From the NCBI RefSeq assembly GCF_029968095.1, contig NZ_JASCIR010000010.1, forward strand, positions 1-64,000: a stretch of DNA of 64,000 nt, given 5' to 3'. Below the pieces are notes generated by a model that ran no database searches, had not been told where the DNA came from, and saw only the letters and a list, made by a program, of their open reading frames with translations. The position numbers and the translations under genes are program-made. Shown piece after piece: positions 27,243 through 35,166 of the stretch. The stretch is from Streptomyces solicavernae. Its GTDB lineage: Bacteria > Actinomycetota > Actinomycetes > Streptomycetales > Streptomycetaceae. How positions within the stretch are numbered: the stretch's first letter is position 1; each line of letters begins with the position of its first letter.

Positions 27243-28682
27243 GTGGAGATCAGTGAGCTGACGGGCAGTGAGCGGCGCGTGTGGGAGGCGTTTGCGCGCG
27301 GGGACCGGGTCGACCTCGCCGACGAACCGGAGGAGGGGCGGGTCCTGCGCGCCGCCGTGCTGCGCGCCCTGCTCCTCGGCGAGCACCGGCGCGACGGTGA
27401 GGTGCCGGGTCTGCACGTCGACCACGCCCGCGTCACCGGACAACTCGACCTGGCGCACGCCGTGGTGGACTGCGCGGTCAGCCTGCGCACCTGCGTGTTC
27501 GAGGAGCCGCCCCAGTTGTACGGCGCCCAGTTCCGCCGGTTCAGCCTCCGCGGCTCCACCCTGCCCGCGCTCTACGCGGCCACCCTCCGGGTCGACGGCA
27601 CGCTCACCCTCGCCCACTGCCGCGTCCGCGGGCCGGTGCGTCTCGCCGGGGCCCGGATAGCCGGTGCGGTCTTCCTCACCCGCGCCGAACTCGGGCTACC
27701 GGGGCGGGAGTCGGGCGAACCCGTGCTCCAGCTCAACCAGGTGGCGGTCGGCGACGATCTGTGGGCCCTCGGAATCGTGGTGCACGGCGAGGCCAGGCTC
27801 CTCGGCGCCAACGTCACCGGCGCGGTGAAGCTCGACGACGCCCACCTCGACCACCCCGGCGGCGACGCCCTGTACGCCAAGACCCTCACCGTCGGCTCCG
27901 ACCTGCACGGCATGCGGCTGCGGGCGAGCGGGCGGGTCAACCTGCGCGGGGTGCGCGTCCCCGGGCAGATCAACTTCGCGTACGCGCGGTTCGCCAACCC
28001 CGGCGGCACGGCGCTGCGCGTCAGCAGCGCCGTCGTCGGCGAGCTGTGGCTGCGCGAGGCGCCCCGGATCGAGGGCGAAGTGACGCTGCGCCGCTCGCAG
28101 ATGGAGCTGCTGCACATAGCCCCGGAGAGCTACCCGGACAGCGTCCTCCTCGACGGCCTCGTCTACACCACCCTCTCCCCGCACCAGCCCGCCGAGCGCC
28201 GGCTGGCCCTCCTGGAGCGGGAGTCGGAGGGGTACGTTCCGCACGCCTACGAGCAGCTGGCCACCGCCTACCGCCGGGTCGGCGACGACTCGGCCGCCCG
28301 TACCGTGCAACTCGCCAAGCAGCGCCGGCACCGCGCCACCCTGCCGGTCTACGCCCGGGCCTGGGGGCATCTGCAGGACTTCACCGTGGGCTACGGTTTC
28401 CGGCCCGTGCGGGCGGCCGGCTGGCTCGCGTCCTTGCTGCTCGTGGGGACGGTCGCGTTCGCCCTGGACACCCCGCGCGCGCTCAAGCCGGAGGAGTCAC
28501 CGCCGTTCAACGCGTTCGCGTACGCCCTCGACCTGCTGCTGCCCATCGTCGACCTCGGCCAGGAGAAGGCGTACGCGCCGGACGGCGGGGCGCAGTGGCT
28601 CGCGTACGGCCTGATCATCACCGGCTGGGTGTTCGCCACGACGATCGCGGCGGGCGTGACTCGGACGATCAGCCGACAGTGA
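27243..28682 (+). CDS. Membrane protein with beta-helix-like repeats
   Basis: 479 residues. Residues about 50-300 are a chain of short strand repeats typical of right-handed beta-helices (VSLRTCVFEEPPQLYGAQF; LTLAHCRVRGPVRLAGARI; VNLRGVRVPGQINFAYARF; EVTLRRSQMELLHI). A helical hairpin region follows (HAYEQLATAYRRVGDDSAARTVQLAKQRRHR), then two or three membrane helices (AGWLASLLLVGTVAFAL; GLIITGWVFATTIAAGV). Streptomyces homologues are often labelled membrane-associated oxidoreductase, but I see no cofactor motif to support this. GTG 27243 (VEISELTGSERRVWEAF) is preferred over 27204. Confidence 0.75.
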   Translation: MEISELTGSERRVWEAFARGDRVDLADEPEEGRVLRAAVLRALLLGEHRRDGEVPGLHVDHARVTGQLDLAHAVVDCAVSLRTCVFEEPPQLYGAQFRRFSLRGSTLPALYAATLRVDGTLTLAHCRVRGPVRLAGARIAGAVFLTRAELGLPGRESGEPVLQLNQVAVGDDLWALGIVVHGEARLLGANVTGAVKLDDAHLDHPGGDALYAKTLTVGSDLHGMRLRASGRVNLRGVRVPGQINFAYARFANPGGTALRVSSAVVGELWLREAPRIEGEVTLRRSQMELLHIAPESYPDSVLLDGLVYTTLSPHQPAERRLALLERESEGYVPHAYEQLATAYRRVGDDSAARTVQLAKQRRHRATLPVYARAWGHLQDFTVGYGFRPVRAAGWLASLLLVGTVAFALDTPRALKPEESPPFNAFAYALDLLLPIVDLGQEKAYAPDGGAQWLAYGLIITGWVFATTIAAGVTRTISRQ

Positions 28683-28718
28683 GCGGCGTGGGCCCGCCCC
28701 GCGAGGGATGATCCGGGC

Positions 28719-30272
28719 ATGAGCCGAGATTCCGCCGATGCCGCCGGAGCCCTGCGCACCCACAGCGCCGCGGGCCGCTGGGTGCTCCTGACCACCGTCC
28801 TCGGCTCCGCGATGGCGCTGCTCGACTCGACGGTCGTGAACGTCGCTCTGCCCCGCATGGGCGCGGACCTCGACGCCGATCTGGCCGCGCTGCAGTGGAC
28901 CGTCAACGCGTACATGCTGACCCTCGCCGGGCTGATCCTGCTCGGCGGTGCGCTCGGCGACCGGTTCGGGCGGCGGAAGGTGTTCGTGCTCGGCGTGGTC
29001 TGGTTCGCGGCGGCCTCGCTGCTGTGCGGGCTCGCCCCGAACGCGGGCGTCCTGATCGCCGCGCGGGCCCTGCAGGGCGTCGGCGGCGCGCTGCTCACGC
29101 CCGGCTCGCTCGCCCTGATCCAGGCCTCCTTCCACCCCGACGACCGGGCCAGAGCGGTCGGCGTGTGGTCCGGGCTCGGCGGGGTCGGCGCGGCCGTCGG
29201 GCCGTTCCTCGGCGGCTGGCTGGTCGACGGGCCCGGCTGGCGCTGGGTGTTCCTGCTCAACGTCCCGCTCGCCGCGGTGTGCGTGCCGGTCGCACTGCGC
29301 CACGTACCGGAGTCGGCGGGCGGCGAGGAGGCCCGCGCGCACTCCTTCGACGTGCTCGGCGCGGCCCTCGGCGCCCTCGCGCTCGCCCTGCTCACCTACG
29401 CCCTGATCGCCGCCCCCGACGGCGCCGCCTCCCCGGCCGTGCTCGGCTCCGCCGTCGCCGGACTCGTCCTGGCCTGGCTGTTCGTCAGGGTCGAGCGGCG
29501 CCGCCCCGAGCCGATGCTGCCGCCGTCGCTGTTCCGGGCCCGCCTGTTCACCTCCGTCAACGTCGTCACCCTCTGCGTGTACGGGGCGTTCGGCGGCTTC
29601 TTCTTCCTGGCCGCGCTCCAGCTCCAGGTCGTCGCGGGCTACTCGGCCCTCGGCGCCGGGACCGCGCTGCTCCCGACGACGGTCCTGATGCTGCTGCTCT
29701 CCGCCCGCTCCGGCGACCTGGCCCAGCGGACCGGGCCGCGCCTGCCGCTGACCGTCGGGCCGTTGCTGTGCGCCGCGGGGATGCTCCTGATGCTGCGGGT
29801 CGACGGGGCGCACGCCTCGTATTTCTCCGCCGTGCTGCCCGCCGTCGTCGTGCTCGGGCTCGGCATGGTCACGCTCGTCGCCCCGCTCACCTCGACCGTC
29901 CTCGCCTCGGTCGACACCGCGTACGCCGGGCTCGCCAGCGGGGTCAACAACGCGGCCGCCCGCGCCGCCGGGCTCGTCACCGTGGCGGCGCTGCCGCTCC
30001 TGGTGGGCATGGGGCCTGAGGCGTACCGCTCGGCGGCGGAGTTCGGGGGCGCGTTCCGGCGCGCGATGCCGCTGTGCGCCGGGCTGCTCGCCCTGGGCGC
30101 CGTCGTCGCGTGGTGGACGGTACGGGCGCCGGAGGCGGAGCGCGCGGAGCGCTGCCATCCGGAGTGCCGCACGAACTGCGCGGTCGCGGCGCCGCCCCTG
30201 GAGCCGCCGGAGGCTGCGGGCGAGGCGGGCGAGGCGGGCGAGGCGGGCGAGGCGGGCGAGGCGGAGAGGTGA
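28719..30272 (+). CDS. DHA2-family MFS drug-efflux transporter
   Basis: 517 residues with 14 predicted membrane helices, the DHA2 (QacA/EmrB) layout. Helix 1 motif LDSTVVNVALPRMGADL, then LQWTVNAYMLTLAGLILLGGALGDRFGRRKVF and motif C-like GVGGALLTPGSLALI. The C-terminal tail is a repeat-encoded Glu-Ala-Gly run (GEAGEAGEAGEAG). No TetR or MarR regulator lies next to it. The gene starts 36 bp after the beta-helix membrane protein, so the two may share a transcript. The export substrate is unknown. Confidence 0.9.
   Translation: MSRDSADAAGALRTHSAAGRWVLLTTVLGSAMALLDSTVVNVALPRMGADLDADLAALQWTVNAYMLTLAGLILLGGALGDRFGRRKVFVLGVVWFAAASLLCGLAPNAGVLIAARALQGVGGALLTPGSLALIQASFHPDDRARAVGVWSGLGGVGAAVGPFLGGWLVDGPGWRWVFLLNVPLAAVCVPVALRHVPESAGGEEARAHSFDVLGAALGALALALLTYALIAAPDGAASPAVLGSAVAGLVLAWLFVRVERRRPEPMLPPSLFRARLFTSVNVVTLCVYGAFGGFFFLAALQLQVVAGYSALGAGTALLPTTVLMLLLSARSGDLAQRTGPRLPLTVGPLLCAAGMLLMLRVDGAHASYFSAVLPAVVVLGLGMVTLVAPLTSTVLASVDTAYAGLASGVNNAAARAAGLVTVAALPLLVGMGPEAYRSAAEFGGAFRRAMPLCAGLLALGAVVAWWTVRAPEAERAERCHPECRTNCAVAAPPLEPPEAAGEAGEAGEAGEAGEAER
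30219..30265 (+). repeat. 9-bp tandem repeat at the 3' end of the efflux gene
   Basis: Five GCGGGCGAG-type units encode Gly-Glu-Ala triplets just before the stop codon. A diverged continuation lies after it. Confidence 0.8.
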
Positions 30273-30320
30273 CGGGGGAGGCGGGGGAGTCGACGGGCGA
30301 GGCGGGGGCCTCCTGACCCC

Positions 30321-30368
30321 TTGACCGTGGCCCGACAGCCGCTATGGTCTAGACCCAAGGTCTAGACC
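30321..30368 (+). promoter_or_regulatory. LPMO promoter overlapped by two DasR-type operators
   Basis: TTGACC (30321-30326), a 16-nt spacer and TATGGT (30343-30348) form a sigma-70-type promoter. Two perfect GGTCTAGACC palindromes (30346-30355 and 30359-30368), 13 bp centre to centre, overlap and follow the -10. This is the core of the DasR responsive element found at chitin and N-acetylglucosamine genes in Streptomyces. Repression relieved by GlcN-6-P is the expected control. Confidence 0.85.
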
Positions 30369-30529
30369 AAGGAAGAGCGTGAACTCCCGTTGCGGGCCGC
30401 CGAGTCGGCGCCCTGACGGCCCGTCGGGCTGCGCACCTTCACGCTCCTTCGCCTCCCCCCACCGAGCGGGAGGCGCCGTACGCCAAAAGCGTGCGGCGCC
30501 TCCCTGCACTTCGCAGTGAAGGAGTAGCC

Positions 30530-31048
30530 ATGCAGAGGAACCGGAAGCTGGCCTTCGCCCTGGGCGCGGGCATCGCCCCGCTCGTCGCCCTGACCCTGTC
30601 CACCGGCACCGCCAGCGCGCACGGGTACGTCAACTCGCCGCCCAGCAGGCAGGCCCAGTGCGCCGCGGAAACCGTCCCGTGCGGCGCGATCAAGTACGAG
30701 CCGCAGAGCGTGGAGGGCCCGAAGGGCCTGAAGAGCTGCAGCGGCGGCAACGAGGGTTTCGCCGAGCTGGACGACGACAGCAAGGGCTGGGTCGTCACCC
30801 CGGTCGGCAGCTCCCAGGACTTCACCTGGAAGCTGACCGCCCGGCACGCCACGAGTACGTGGGAGTACTACGTCGGCGGCAGCAAGGTCGCGGAGTTCGA
30901 CGACGGCGGCGCCAGGCCCGGCGAGACGGTCACGCACAACGTGAACTTCGGCGGGATCAGCGGCAAGCAGAAGGTGCTCGCGGTGTGGAACATCGCCGAC
31001 ACGTCGAACGCGTTCTATGCGTGCATCGACGTCAACATCGGCGGCTGA
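30530..31048 (+). CDS. Chitin-active lytic polysaccharide monooxygenase (AA10)
   Basis: 172 residues. Signal peptide 1-30 (ending TGTASA) exposes His31 (HGYVNSPPSR) as the N-terminal histidine of the copper histidine brace. The second brace histidine is His106 (LTARHATSTWEYY). The family end pattern AVWNIADTSNAFYACIDV is intact and there is no extra carbohydrate-binding module, so this is a minimal single-domain AA10 enzyme of the chitin-binding type 3 group. It oxidatively cleaves crystalline chitin outside the cell. GAAGGAGTAGCC precedes the ATG. Control by two DasR-type sites fits a chitin role; cellulose activity cannot be excluded. Confidence 0.93.
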   Translation: MQRNRKLAFALGAGIAPLVALTLSTGTASAHGYVNSPPSRQAQCAAETVPCGAIKYEPQSVEGPKGLKSCSGGNEGFAELDDDSKGWVVTPVGSSQDFTWKLTARHATSTWEYYVGGSKVAEFDDGGARPGETVTHNVNFGGISGKQKVLAVWNIADTSNAFYACIDVNIGG

Positions 31049-31054
31049 GCTCGT

Positions 31055-31101
31055 CCCCAAACGCCGGAGGGGCTTGAATTCAGCCCCTCCGGCGTTTGGG
31101 G
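31055..31101. terminator. Bidirectional terminator: 20-bp perfect palindrome
   Basis: CCCCAAACGCCGGAGGGGCT pairs perfectly with its complement at 31082-31101 around a 7-nt TGAATTC loop. It lies between the LPMO gene and the convergent MmyB-like gene, so it can stop both. The CCTCCGGCGTTTG core resembles a dispersed Streptomyces terminator repeat that I recall from other genomes. Confidence 0.85.
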
Positions 31102-31180
31102 CGGGGGCCCCTGGTCGAGCGGAGCCGAGAGCTTGGCCAGGGGACCGGGGACCGGGGGCGGGGGCGTCCCCCCGGCAAAC

Positions 31181-31918
31181 TCACTCCCGCGGCCGCACCA
31201 CCCGCAGCCGGGGCGACGAGCCCTGTGCGGCGCTCGCGCCGGGCGGTGCCGCGGTCGCTGCCCGCCGTCGGCCCGGCACGTCGCTCCTCGGGTGCAGGAT
31301 CAACGTCAGCCTGGTCAGTCCGCGTTCGCGCAGCGTGCCCGGGGTGTCCGTGACGATCCGGCACGTGGTGCTGCCCCAGGCCGGATCCGGGTGCCGCAGC
31401 GGTCGTACCGCGCCGTCGTGGTCGAGCGCGGCCGGGCCCACGCTGTGCATCCAGCGGGGCAGGCCCTGCTGGTAGGCGGCGTTCATCAGCGGGTCGCGGG
31501 CGATGTCCTCGCGGATGCCGCGCAATGTGGCGTCCTGCCCGTACGCGTCCAGGGCCGCCGAGAACTGGGCGAGCAGCGGCAGGCACCAGCGGGTCTCGTG
31601 CTCGCACAGCACCGTCCCCGCGTCCGGGTGGAAGAGGACGAACCGCAGCAGATTCTCGCCCGGCATTGCCCCGGGCACCTCCCGCACGTCCCGGAAGAGG
31701 CTCTCGTACGCGGGGCTCGCGGCCAGGACGTTCCAGGCCTGGTCGAAGAGGAGCGACGGGTGCGGTGTGGCCGCGATCAGCGCGGTGTAGTCGCGGAGGT
31801 AGGACCGCAGCCCCAACTCGCGCTCCGCGGAGGACGGTTGGGCCGGGACGGCACCGTGGGGCCAGGACTTCAGGGGGCCGGGGGATCCGGACGCCGGGTC
31901 ATTCGCCATCGAGATCAT
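31181..31918 (-). CDS. MmyB-like ligand-binding protein without HTH
   Basis: 245 residues that match the C-terminal ligand-binding (PAS-like) half of MmyB-type XRE regulators: LRSYLRDYTALIAATPHPSLLFDQAWNVLAASPAYESLF, then ENLLRFVLFHPDAGTVLCEHE and LTRLTLILHPRSDVP. In the usual architecture an XRE helix-turn-helix precedes this. Here the 35-residue N-terminus is Pro/Ser rich and shows no HTH, so it should not bind DNA by itself. Two ATGs (31918, 31909) are possible. Upstream GGGAGGGAC is distant. It may be a sensor partner or a decayed regulator. Confidence 0.7.
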   Translation of the reverse strand: MISMANDPASGSPGPLKSWPHGAVPAQPSSAERELGLRSYLRDYTALIAATPHPSLLFDQAWNVLAASPAYESLFRDVREVPGAMPGENLLRFVLFHPDAGTVLCEHETRWCLPLLAQFSAALDAYGQDATLRGIREDIARDPLMNAAYQQGLPRWMHSVGPAALDHDGAVRPLRHPDPAWGSTTCRIVTDTPGTLRERGLTRLTLILHPRSDVPGRRRAATAAPPGASAAQGSSPRLRVVRPRE

Positions 31919-32521
31919 TCGTCATCGAGACGCTGTCCCTCCCGTGGAGTGAGACCTTCCGTACGCGGGCCCGCGGGGCGTCTGCCGCTGCGCGACCCTG
32001 GGCCGGTCCGCGGTGCTCCCCGCCCGGCGTGACCGACCCCTACGTACTTTGTTGAAGGCGATACTCCTTGTCCCGCAGACCGCATGTCAATGATCGTGGC
32101 ATTTCCTGCCCGAGGCCGATGGCTTTGCGCCACAGCTGTGGCAGACCTTGGCCGGGGCGCGGCGGACCGACTAGCCTCCGGGCAGCCCCGGTTGCTGTCC
32201 GAAGCCGGTACGGCACAGGGGTCAGGGCTCCCGAGTGCGCCCCGAACAAGGGGAGTTCGCCGAGGTCAGCGCCTCGTGAGGGGGTCTGGCGCAGGCAACT
32301 GGGCAGCCCGGCACAACAGTTGGCCGAATCGGATGCGACACCCTGGACGACTCAGACGTTCAGGACCTAGACGCCAGAGACTCAGACACCCAGATGCCCT
32401 AGAGACTCAGACACCCAGACGACGCAGAGACTCAGACACCCCGACGACGCAGAGACTCAGACACCCAGACGACGCAGACGCCTGGACGTTCCAGCCGCCC
32501 CCCGACGTAGGAGACCCACCG
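31919..32521. other. Large intergenic region with repeat array
   Basis: About 600 bp between divergent genes. Frames here are open only because of composition; translations are Arg/Pro/Ala rich without pattern. The right part (32380-32475) is a 25-26-bp tandem repeat. TAGGAGA at 32508-32514 is the RBS of the XRE gene. I see no convincing promoter or RNA gene. Confidence 0.55.
32380..32475. repeat. 25-26-bp tandem repeat upstream of the XRE gene
   Basis: Four copies of a unit containing GAGACTCAGACACCCAGACG and small variants, ending 45 bp before the XRE gene. There are no spacers, so this is a minisatellite and not a CRISPR array. Confidence 0.85.
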
Positions 32522-33280
32522 GTGACAGATGACTTCTCGGTTCCCGGCCCGGCAGCCGCCGGACCGCTCGCCGTGGTGGTCGCCCGTGTCGCCGAGCTCG
32601 CCGACCGGCTCGGCGTGCCCCGTGGTGAGGTCTTCCGGCCCCCGAAGCTGTCCGCGGAGTCCGGGGTGCCCGTCGCGGTCGTCGAGGACCTGCTCGCCGG
32701 GCGGCCCGCGGGCGAGGCCGATCTGCAGGCCCGCTTCCTGCAGCGCTTCGCCCTGCTGCGCAAGACCCGCCTCAAGCCCGACGGGCGCCGCTACACCCAG
32801 CAGGAGATCGCCGACGGCGCGGGCATGTCCCGCCAGCAGGCCGGCGCCCTCATCAACGGCGACCGGCGCCCCACCATGGAGCACTGCGCCGCCATCCAGC
32901 GGTTCTTCAAGGTGCACGCCGGGTTCCTCACCGCCGAGGACGCCGACGCGCTGACCGGTGCGCTGCGCCGCGTCGAGGAGGAGTTGCGCCAGCGCCAGGC
33001 CGTCCGGCCGCCGCAACGGGGTGCGTCGCCCGCCCCGGCCGCGCCCGCCGGACCGCTTCCCTCCGCCTCCGGTACGGACCCGGTGACGGCAACGGTGCCC
33101 GCGGCCGCGGGGGACGTGGCCGAGGATGCCCCCGACGACCCGTTGCAGCGGCTGCTGCAGGACCACGGGGTGCGGGGCATCGCCTGGCGCGCCGCCCAAC
33201 TGCCCACCGACAAGCACCGGGACACGGTCACGGAATGGCTGGACATGCTCCTTGAGAACGTGCGGCGGTCGGAGTCCTGA
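32522..33280 (+). CDS. XRE-family transcriptional regulator
   Basis: 252 residues. The helix-turn-helix is at about 82-120: RRYTQQEIADGAGMSRQQAGALINGDRRPTMEHCAAIQRFF in segments. The N-terminal 75 residues form a helical domain that includes a second, HTH-like stretch (LSAESGVPVAVVEDLLAGR). After a Pro/Ala linker (about 165-205), a short C-terminal helical motif (WRAAQLPTDKHRDTVTEWLDMLL) could mediate dimerisation. The GTG start has AGGAG 8 nt upstream. It sits 109 bp ahead of an ImmA/IrrE-type metallopeptidase, the classical regulator-protease pairing. Confidence 0.85.
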   Translation: MTDDFSVPGPAAAGPLAVVVARVAELADRLGVPRGEVFRPPKLSAESGVPVAVVEDLLAGRPAGEADLQARFLQRFALLRKTRLKPDGRRYTQQEIADGAGMSRQQAGALINGDRRPTMEHCAAIQRFFKVHAGFLTAEDADALTGALRRVEEELRQRQAVRPPQRGASPAPAAPAGPLPSASGTDPVTATVPAAAGDVAEDAPDDPLQRLLQDHGVRGIAWRAAQLPTDKHRDTVTEWLDMLLENVRRSES

Positions 33281-33289
33281 TGGCCGGGA

Positions 33290-33385
33290 GCGAGGCACGA
33301 GCAGCCGTCGGGACAGCCGAGGCGCGGGCAGCCGTGGGGACAGCCGAGTCACGGGCAGCCGTGGGGACAGCCGAGGCGCGGGGAG
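33290..33385. repeat. 30-bp tandem repeat between XRE and ImmA/IrrE genes
   Basis: Three imperfect 30-bp units containing GCAGCCGTGGGGACAGCCGA. The array fills nearly the whole 109-bp gap and ends at the RBS of the next gene. Confidence 0.8.
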
Positions 33386-33389
33386 AACC

Positions 33390-33938
33390 GTGGGGATAGC
33401 CAAGGACCAGCGCAGGCTCTGCGCCGACCTGCTCGCCGGAGTCGAGTCGGCCGCGCCCGCCCGCCCCCAGGACCTGCACGCGGCGCTCTGCGAGGCGATG
33501 AGCCGGCGCCGCGGCCGCCCCGTACGGCTGCGCACCGCCTCGTTCCCGCCCGGCACCGCCAGCGGACTGTGGCTCGACATGGCCGACCAGGACCTGATCG
33601 TGATCGAGGAACGCACCGCCCCCGACCATCAACTCGTCATCCTGGGCCATGAGTTGTGGCACATGGAGGCCGGGCACGCCGGGCACCACGTGGAGGGCGC
33701 GGGCGTCGCGGCCCGACTGCTGGCCGACGAGGCCGACCTGCGGGCCACGGTCCTCAAGGTGGCGGCCCGCACGCACTTCGACCACGACGACGAGAGCGAC
33801 GCGGAGAGCTTCGGCCTGCTCCTCGCCAGCCGGTGCCGCGTCTGGCTCACCGGCACCGACCCGGCGGGCCCGGCGGGCCGCGACCGCCTCATCGGCCGCA
33901 TCGAGGCGTCGCTGGGCTACCGACGCCCGCGCGGCTGA
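33390..33938 (+). CDS. ImmA/IrrE-family metallopeptidase-like protein
   Basis: 182 residues. The zinc motif HELWH (in LVILGHELWHMEAGH, about residue 88) with a downstream acidic element (HDDESDAESFG) is the gluzincin-like pattern of ImmA/IrrE proteins. Such enzymes cleave an XRE-type repressor in response to stress or cell signals; the paired XRE protein 109 bp upstream is the natural substrate candidate. The GTG start follows GGGGAGAACC. In Streptomyces this pair is sometimes called a toxin-antitoxin system. There is no evidence of toxicity in the sequence. Confidence 0.82.
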   Translation: MGIAKDQRRLCADLLAGVESAAPARPQDLHAALCEAMSRRRGRPVRLRTASFPPGTASGLWLDMADQDLIVIEERTAPDHQLVILGHELWHMEAGHAGHHVEGAGVAARLLADEADLRATVLKVAARTHFDHDDESDAESFGLLLASRCRVWLTGTDPAGPAGRDRLIGRIEASLGYRRPRG

Positions 33939-34042
33939 GGCGTGCGGGCCTGCGTACGTCTGCGGGGGTTCGGGGGCGGAGCCTTTGCGGTGCGGACCGG
34001 GGCAGCCCTCGCTGCGGGGCTCGGGCCCGGTCGATCAGTGGA

Positions 34043-34465
34043 TCAGCCCCTTCGCCGCCCCGCGAGCACCTTCCGCGCCGCCGCATGTGCCCCCACCGCG
34101 GCGACCCCCGCCAGCCCCAGGCTCAGCGCCGCGTCCCTGGCGGTCGTCGGCCGCAGCACCCCGGCCCGGCGCAGCCGCCCCCGCGCCCACAGCGTGAACG
34201 GCACCACGAGCAGCGGCGAGGTGGCGGAGCCGGGGGTGTAGCCGCGGGCCACGGCGGCCTGGGCGAAGCGCCGCCGCAGCTCCGGCACCCGCGTCCGGGT
34301 CCAGCGCGGCACCGTCGCCAGCTCCTCCAGGTCGTGCAGCAGCCAGGCGGCGAACAGGCCGAGGGCGACGGCGGCGTGCGGGCCGGTGTTCGGGTCGGCG
34401 TGCGGGCCGGTCTTCGGGGCGGCGTGCAGGTCGGCGGGCGGGCGCGCGTCAGGCGTGCGGTCCAT
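34043..34465 (-). CDS. HXXEE-domain membrane protein, apparently shortened
   Basis: 140 residues. The family motif His-Asp-Leu-Glu-Glu is in AAWLLHDLEELATVPRW (about 40-56), followed by LRRRF. From memory of Streptomyces homologues, a membrane region of some 80 residues should separate this from the AAVARGYTPGSATSPLLVVPF segment. Here they are joined after one or two residues, so an internal in-frame deletion is likely. The N-terminal 30 residues are repeat-encoded (GPHADPNTGPHA). It is 35 bp downstream of DUF3574 on the same strand. Confidence 0.65.
   Translation of the reverse strand: MDRTPDARPPADLHAAPKTGPHADPNTGPHAAVALGLFAAWLLHDLEELATVPRWTRTRVPELRRRFAQAAVARGYTPGSATSPLLVVPFTLWARGRLRRAGVLRPTTARDAALSLGLAGVAAVGAHAAARKVLAGRRRG
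34374..34438 (-). repeat. 24-bp tandem repeat at the start of the HXXEE gene
   Basis: Two good and one diverged copies of a 24-bp unit containing GGCGTGCGGGCCGGT encode the Gly-Pro-His-Ala leader. Confidence 0.75.
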
Positions 34466-34500
34466 GCCGCGCAGTCAACCACGGTCCTGTGACCGCGCGT

Positions 34501-34962
34501 TCAGAAATCGACGCTCAACCGGTCGTCGAGCCGCGCCACCGCCTCCTGCCCGTACGCGCGGACGTACGCCGCCCGGATCGCCTCCACCTGCGGATCCCGC
34601 TGCGCCGCCGCGGCCGCCGGGTACAGCAGCACCAGCTCGTACGACCGCTCCCGCTCCACCGTGCCCCGCGCGTCCCGCCACTGGCCGCGGCCGGTGTGCA
34701 CGGTCAGGCCCTCCGGGAATCGCGGGGTCACCTCGCGGTCCACGAAGGCCATGAACTGCCGGTCCGTCACATCCGGTCCGCCATCGGGACGTTCGGTGCC
34801 GAACAGCAGCCGGGTCTCGACGTACGCGTCTCCGCGCGTGCCTGCCGTGGCTGTCGGCCGCGCGTCGAGGGAGGCGTAGGCGGCGGGCGCGCCCACCGTG
34901 AGGGTCGTCAACGCGGCGGCGGCGAGGGCGAGTCGGGTACGGGCGGACGCGGTGCGGGGCAT
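34501..34962 (-). CDS. Secreted DUF3574 protein
   Basis: 153 residues with a signal peptide (MPRTASARTRLALAAAALTT..., cleavage near AAYAS). The DUF3574 domain (about 45-150) has YVETRLLFGTERPDGGPDVT, FMAFVDREVTPRFPEGLTV, GRGQWRD and RSYELVLLYP. The family has unknown function. AAGGGAT lies 4 nt before the ATG, slightly close. Confidence 0.85.
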   Translation of the reverse strand: MPRTASARTRLALAAAALTTLTVGAPAAYASLDARPTATAGTRGDAYVETRLLFGTERPDGGPDVTDRQFMAFVDREVTPRFPEGLTVHTGRGQWRDARGTVERERSYELVLLYPAAAAAQRDPQVEAIRAAYVRAYGQEAVARLDDRLSVDF

Positions 34963-35065
34963 GCGGATCCCTTGGTCGGAGGGGAACGGGGACCGGCCGC
35001 GCGAGCTGCCGCCCGGCGTCCGGCGCCGCTCACTATGGCAAGGAGATCTCCCGAGTTGTCCGTTA

Positions 35066-35125
35066 CACGCCGCTCGGCCACACGCCGCTCGGCCACACGC
35101 CGCTCGGCCACACGCCGCTCGGCTG
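35066..35125. repeat. 15-bp tandem repeat upstream of the amidohydrolase
   Basis: Four units CACGCCGCTCGGCCA (the last with CTG), ending 41 bp before the start codon, in the position where promoter elements would be expected. Confidence 0.9.
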
Positions 35126-35166
35126 CACACCGCACGGCCGTACGCAATCCCCTCTACCTTGGCGGG

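Noticed and set aside
32380..32475. Possible CRISPR array
   Set aside because: Units follow each other directly with no spacers, and no cas genes are present; it is a tandem minisatellite.
33390..33938. Toxin of a toxin-antitoxin system
   Set aside because: Such genes are sometimes labelled so, but the HELWH motif and XRE partner fit a repressor-cleaving ImmA/IrrE protease; no toxin feature is visible.
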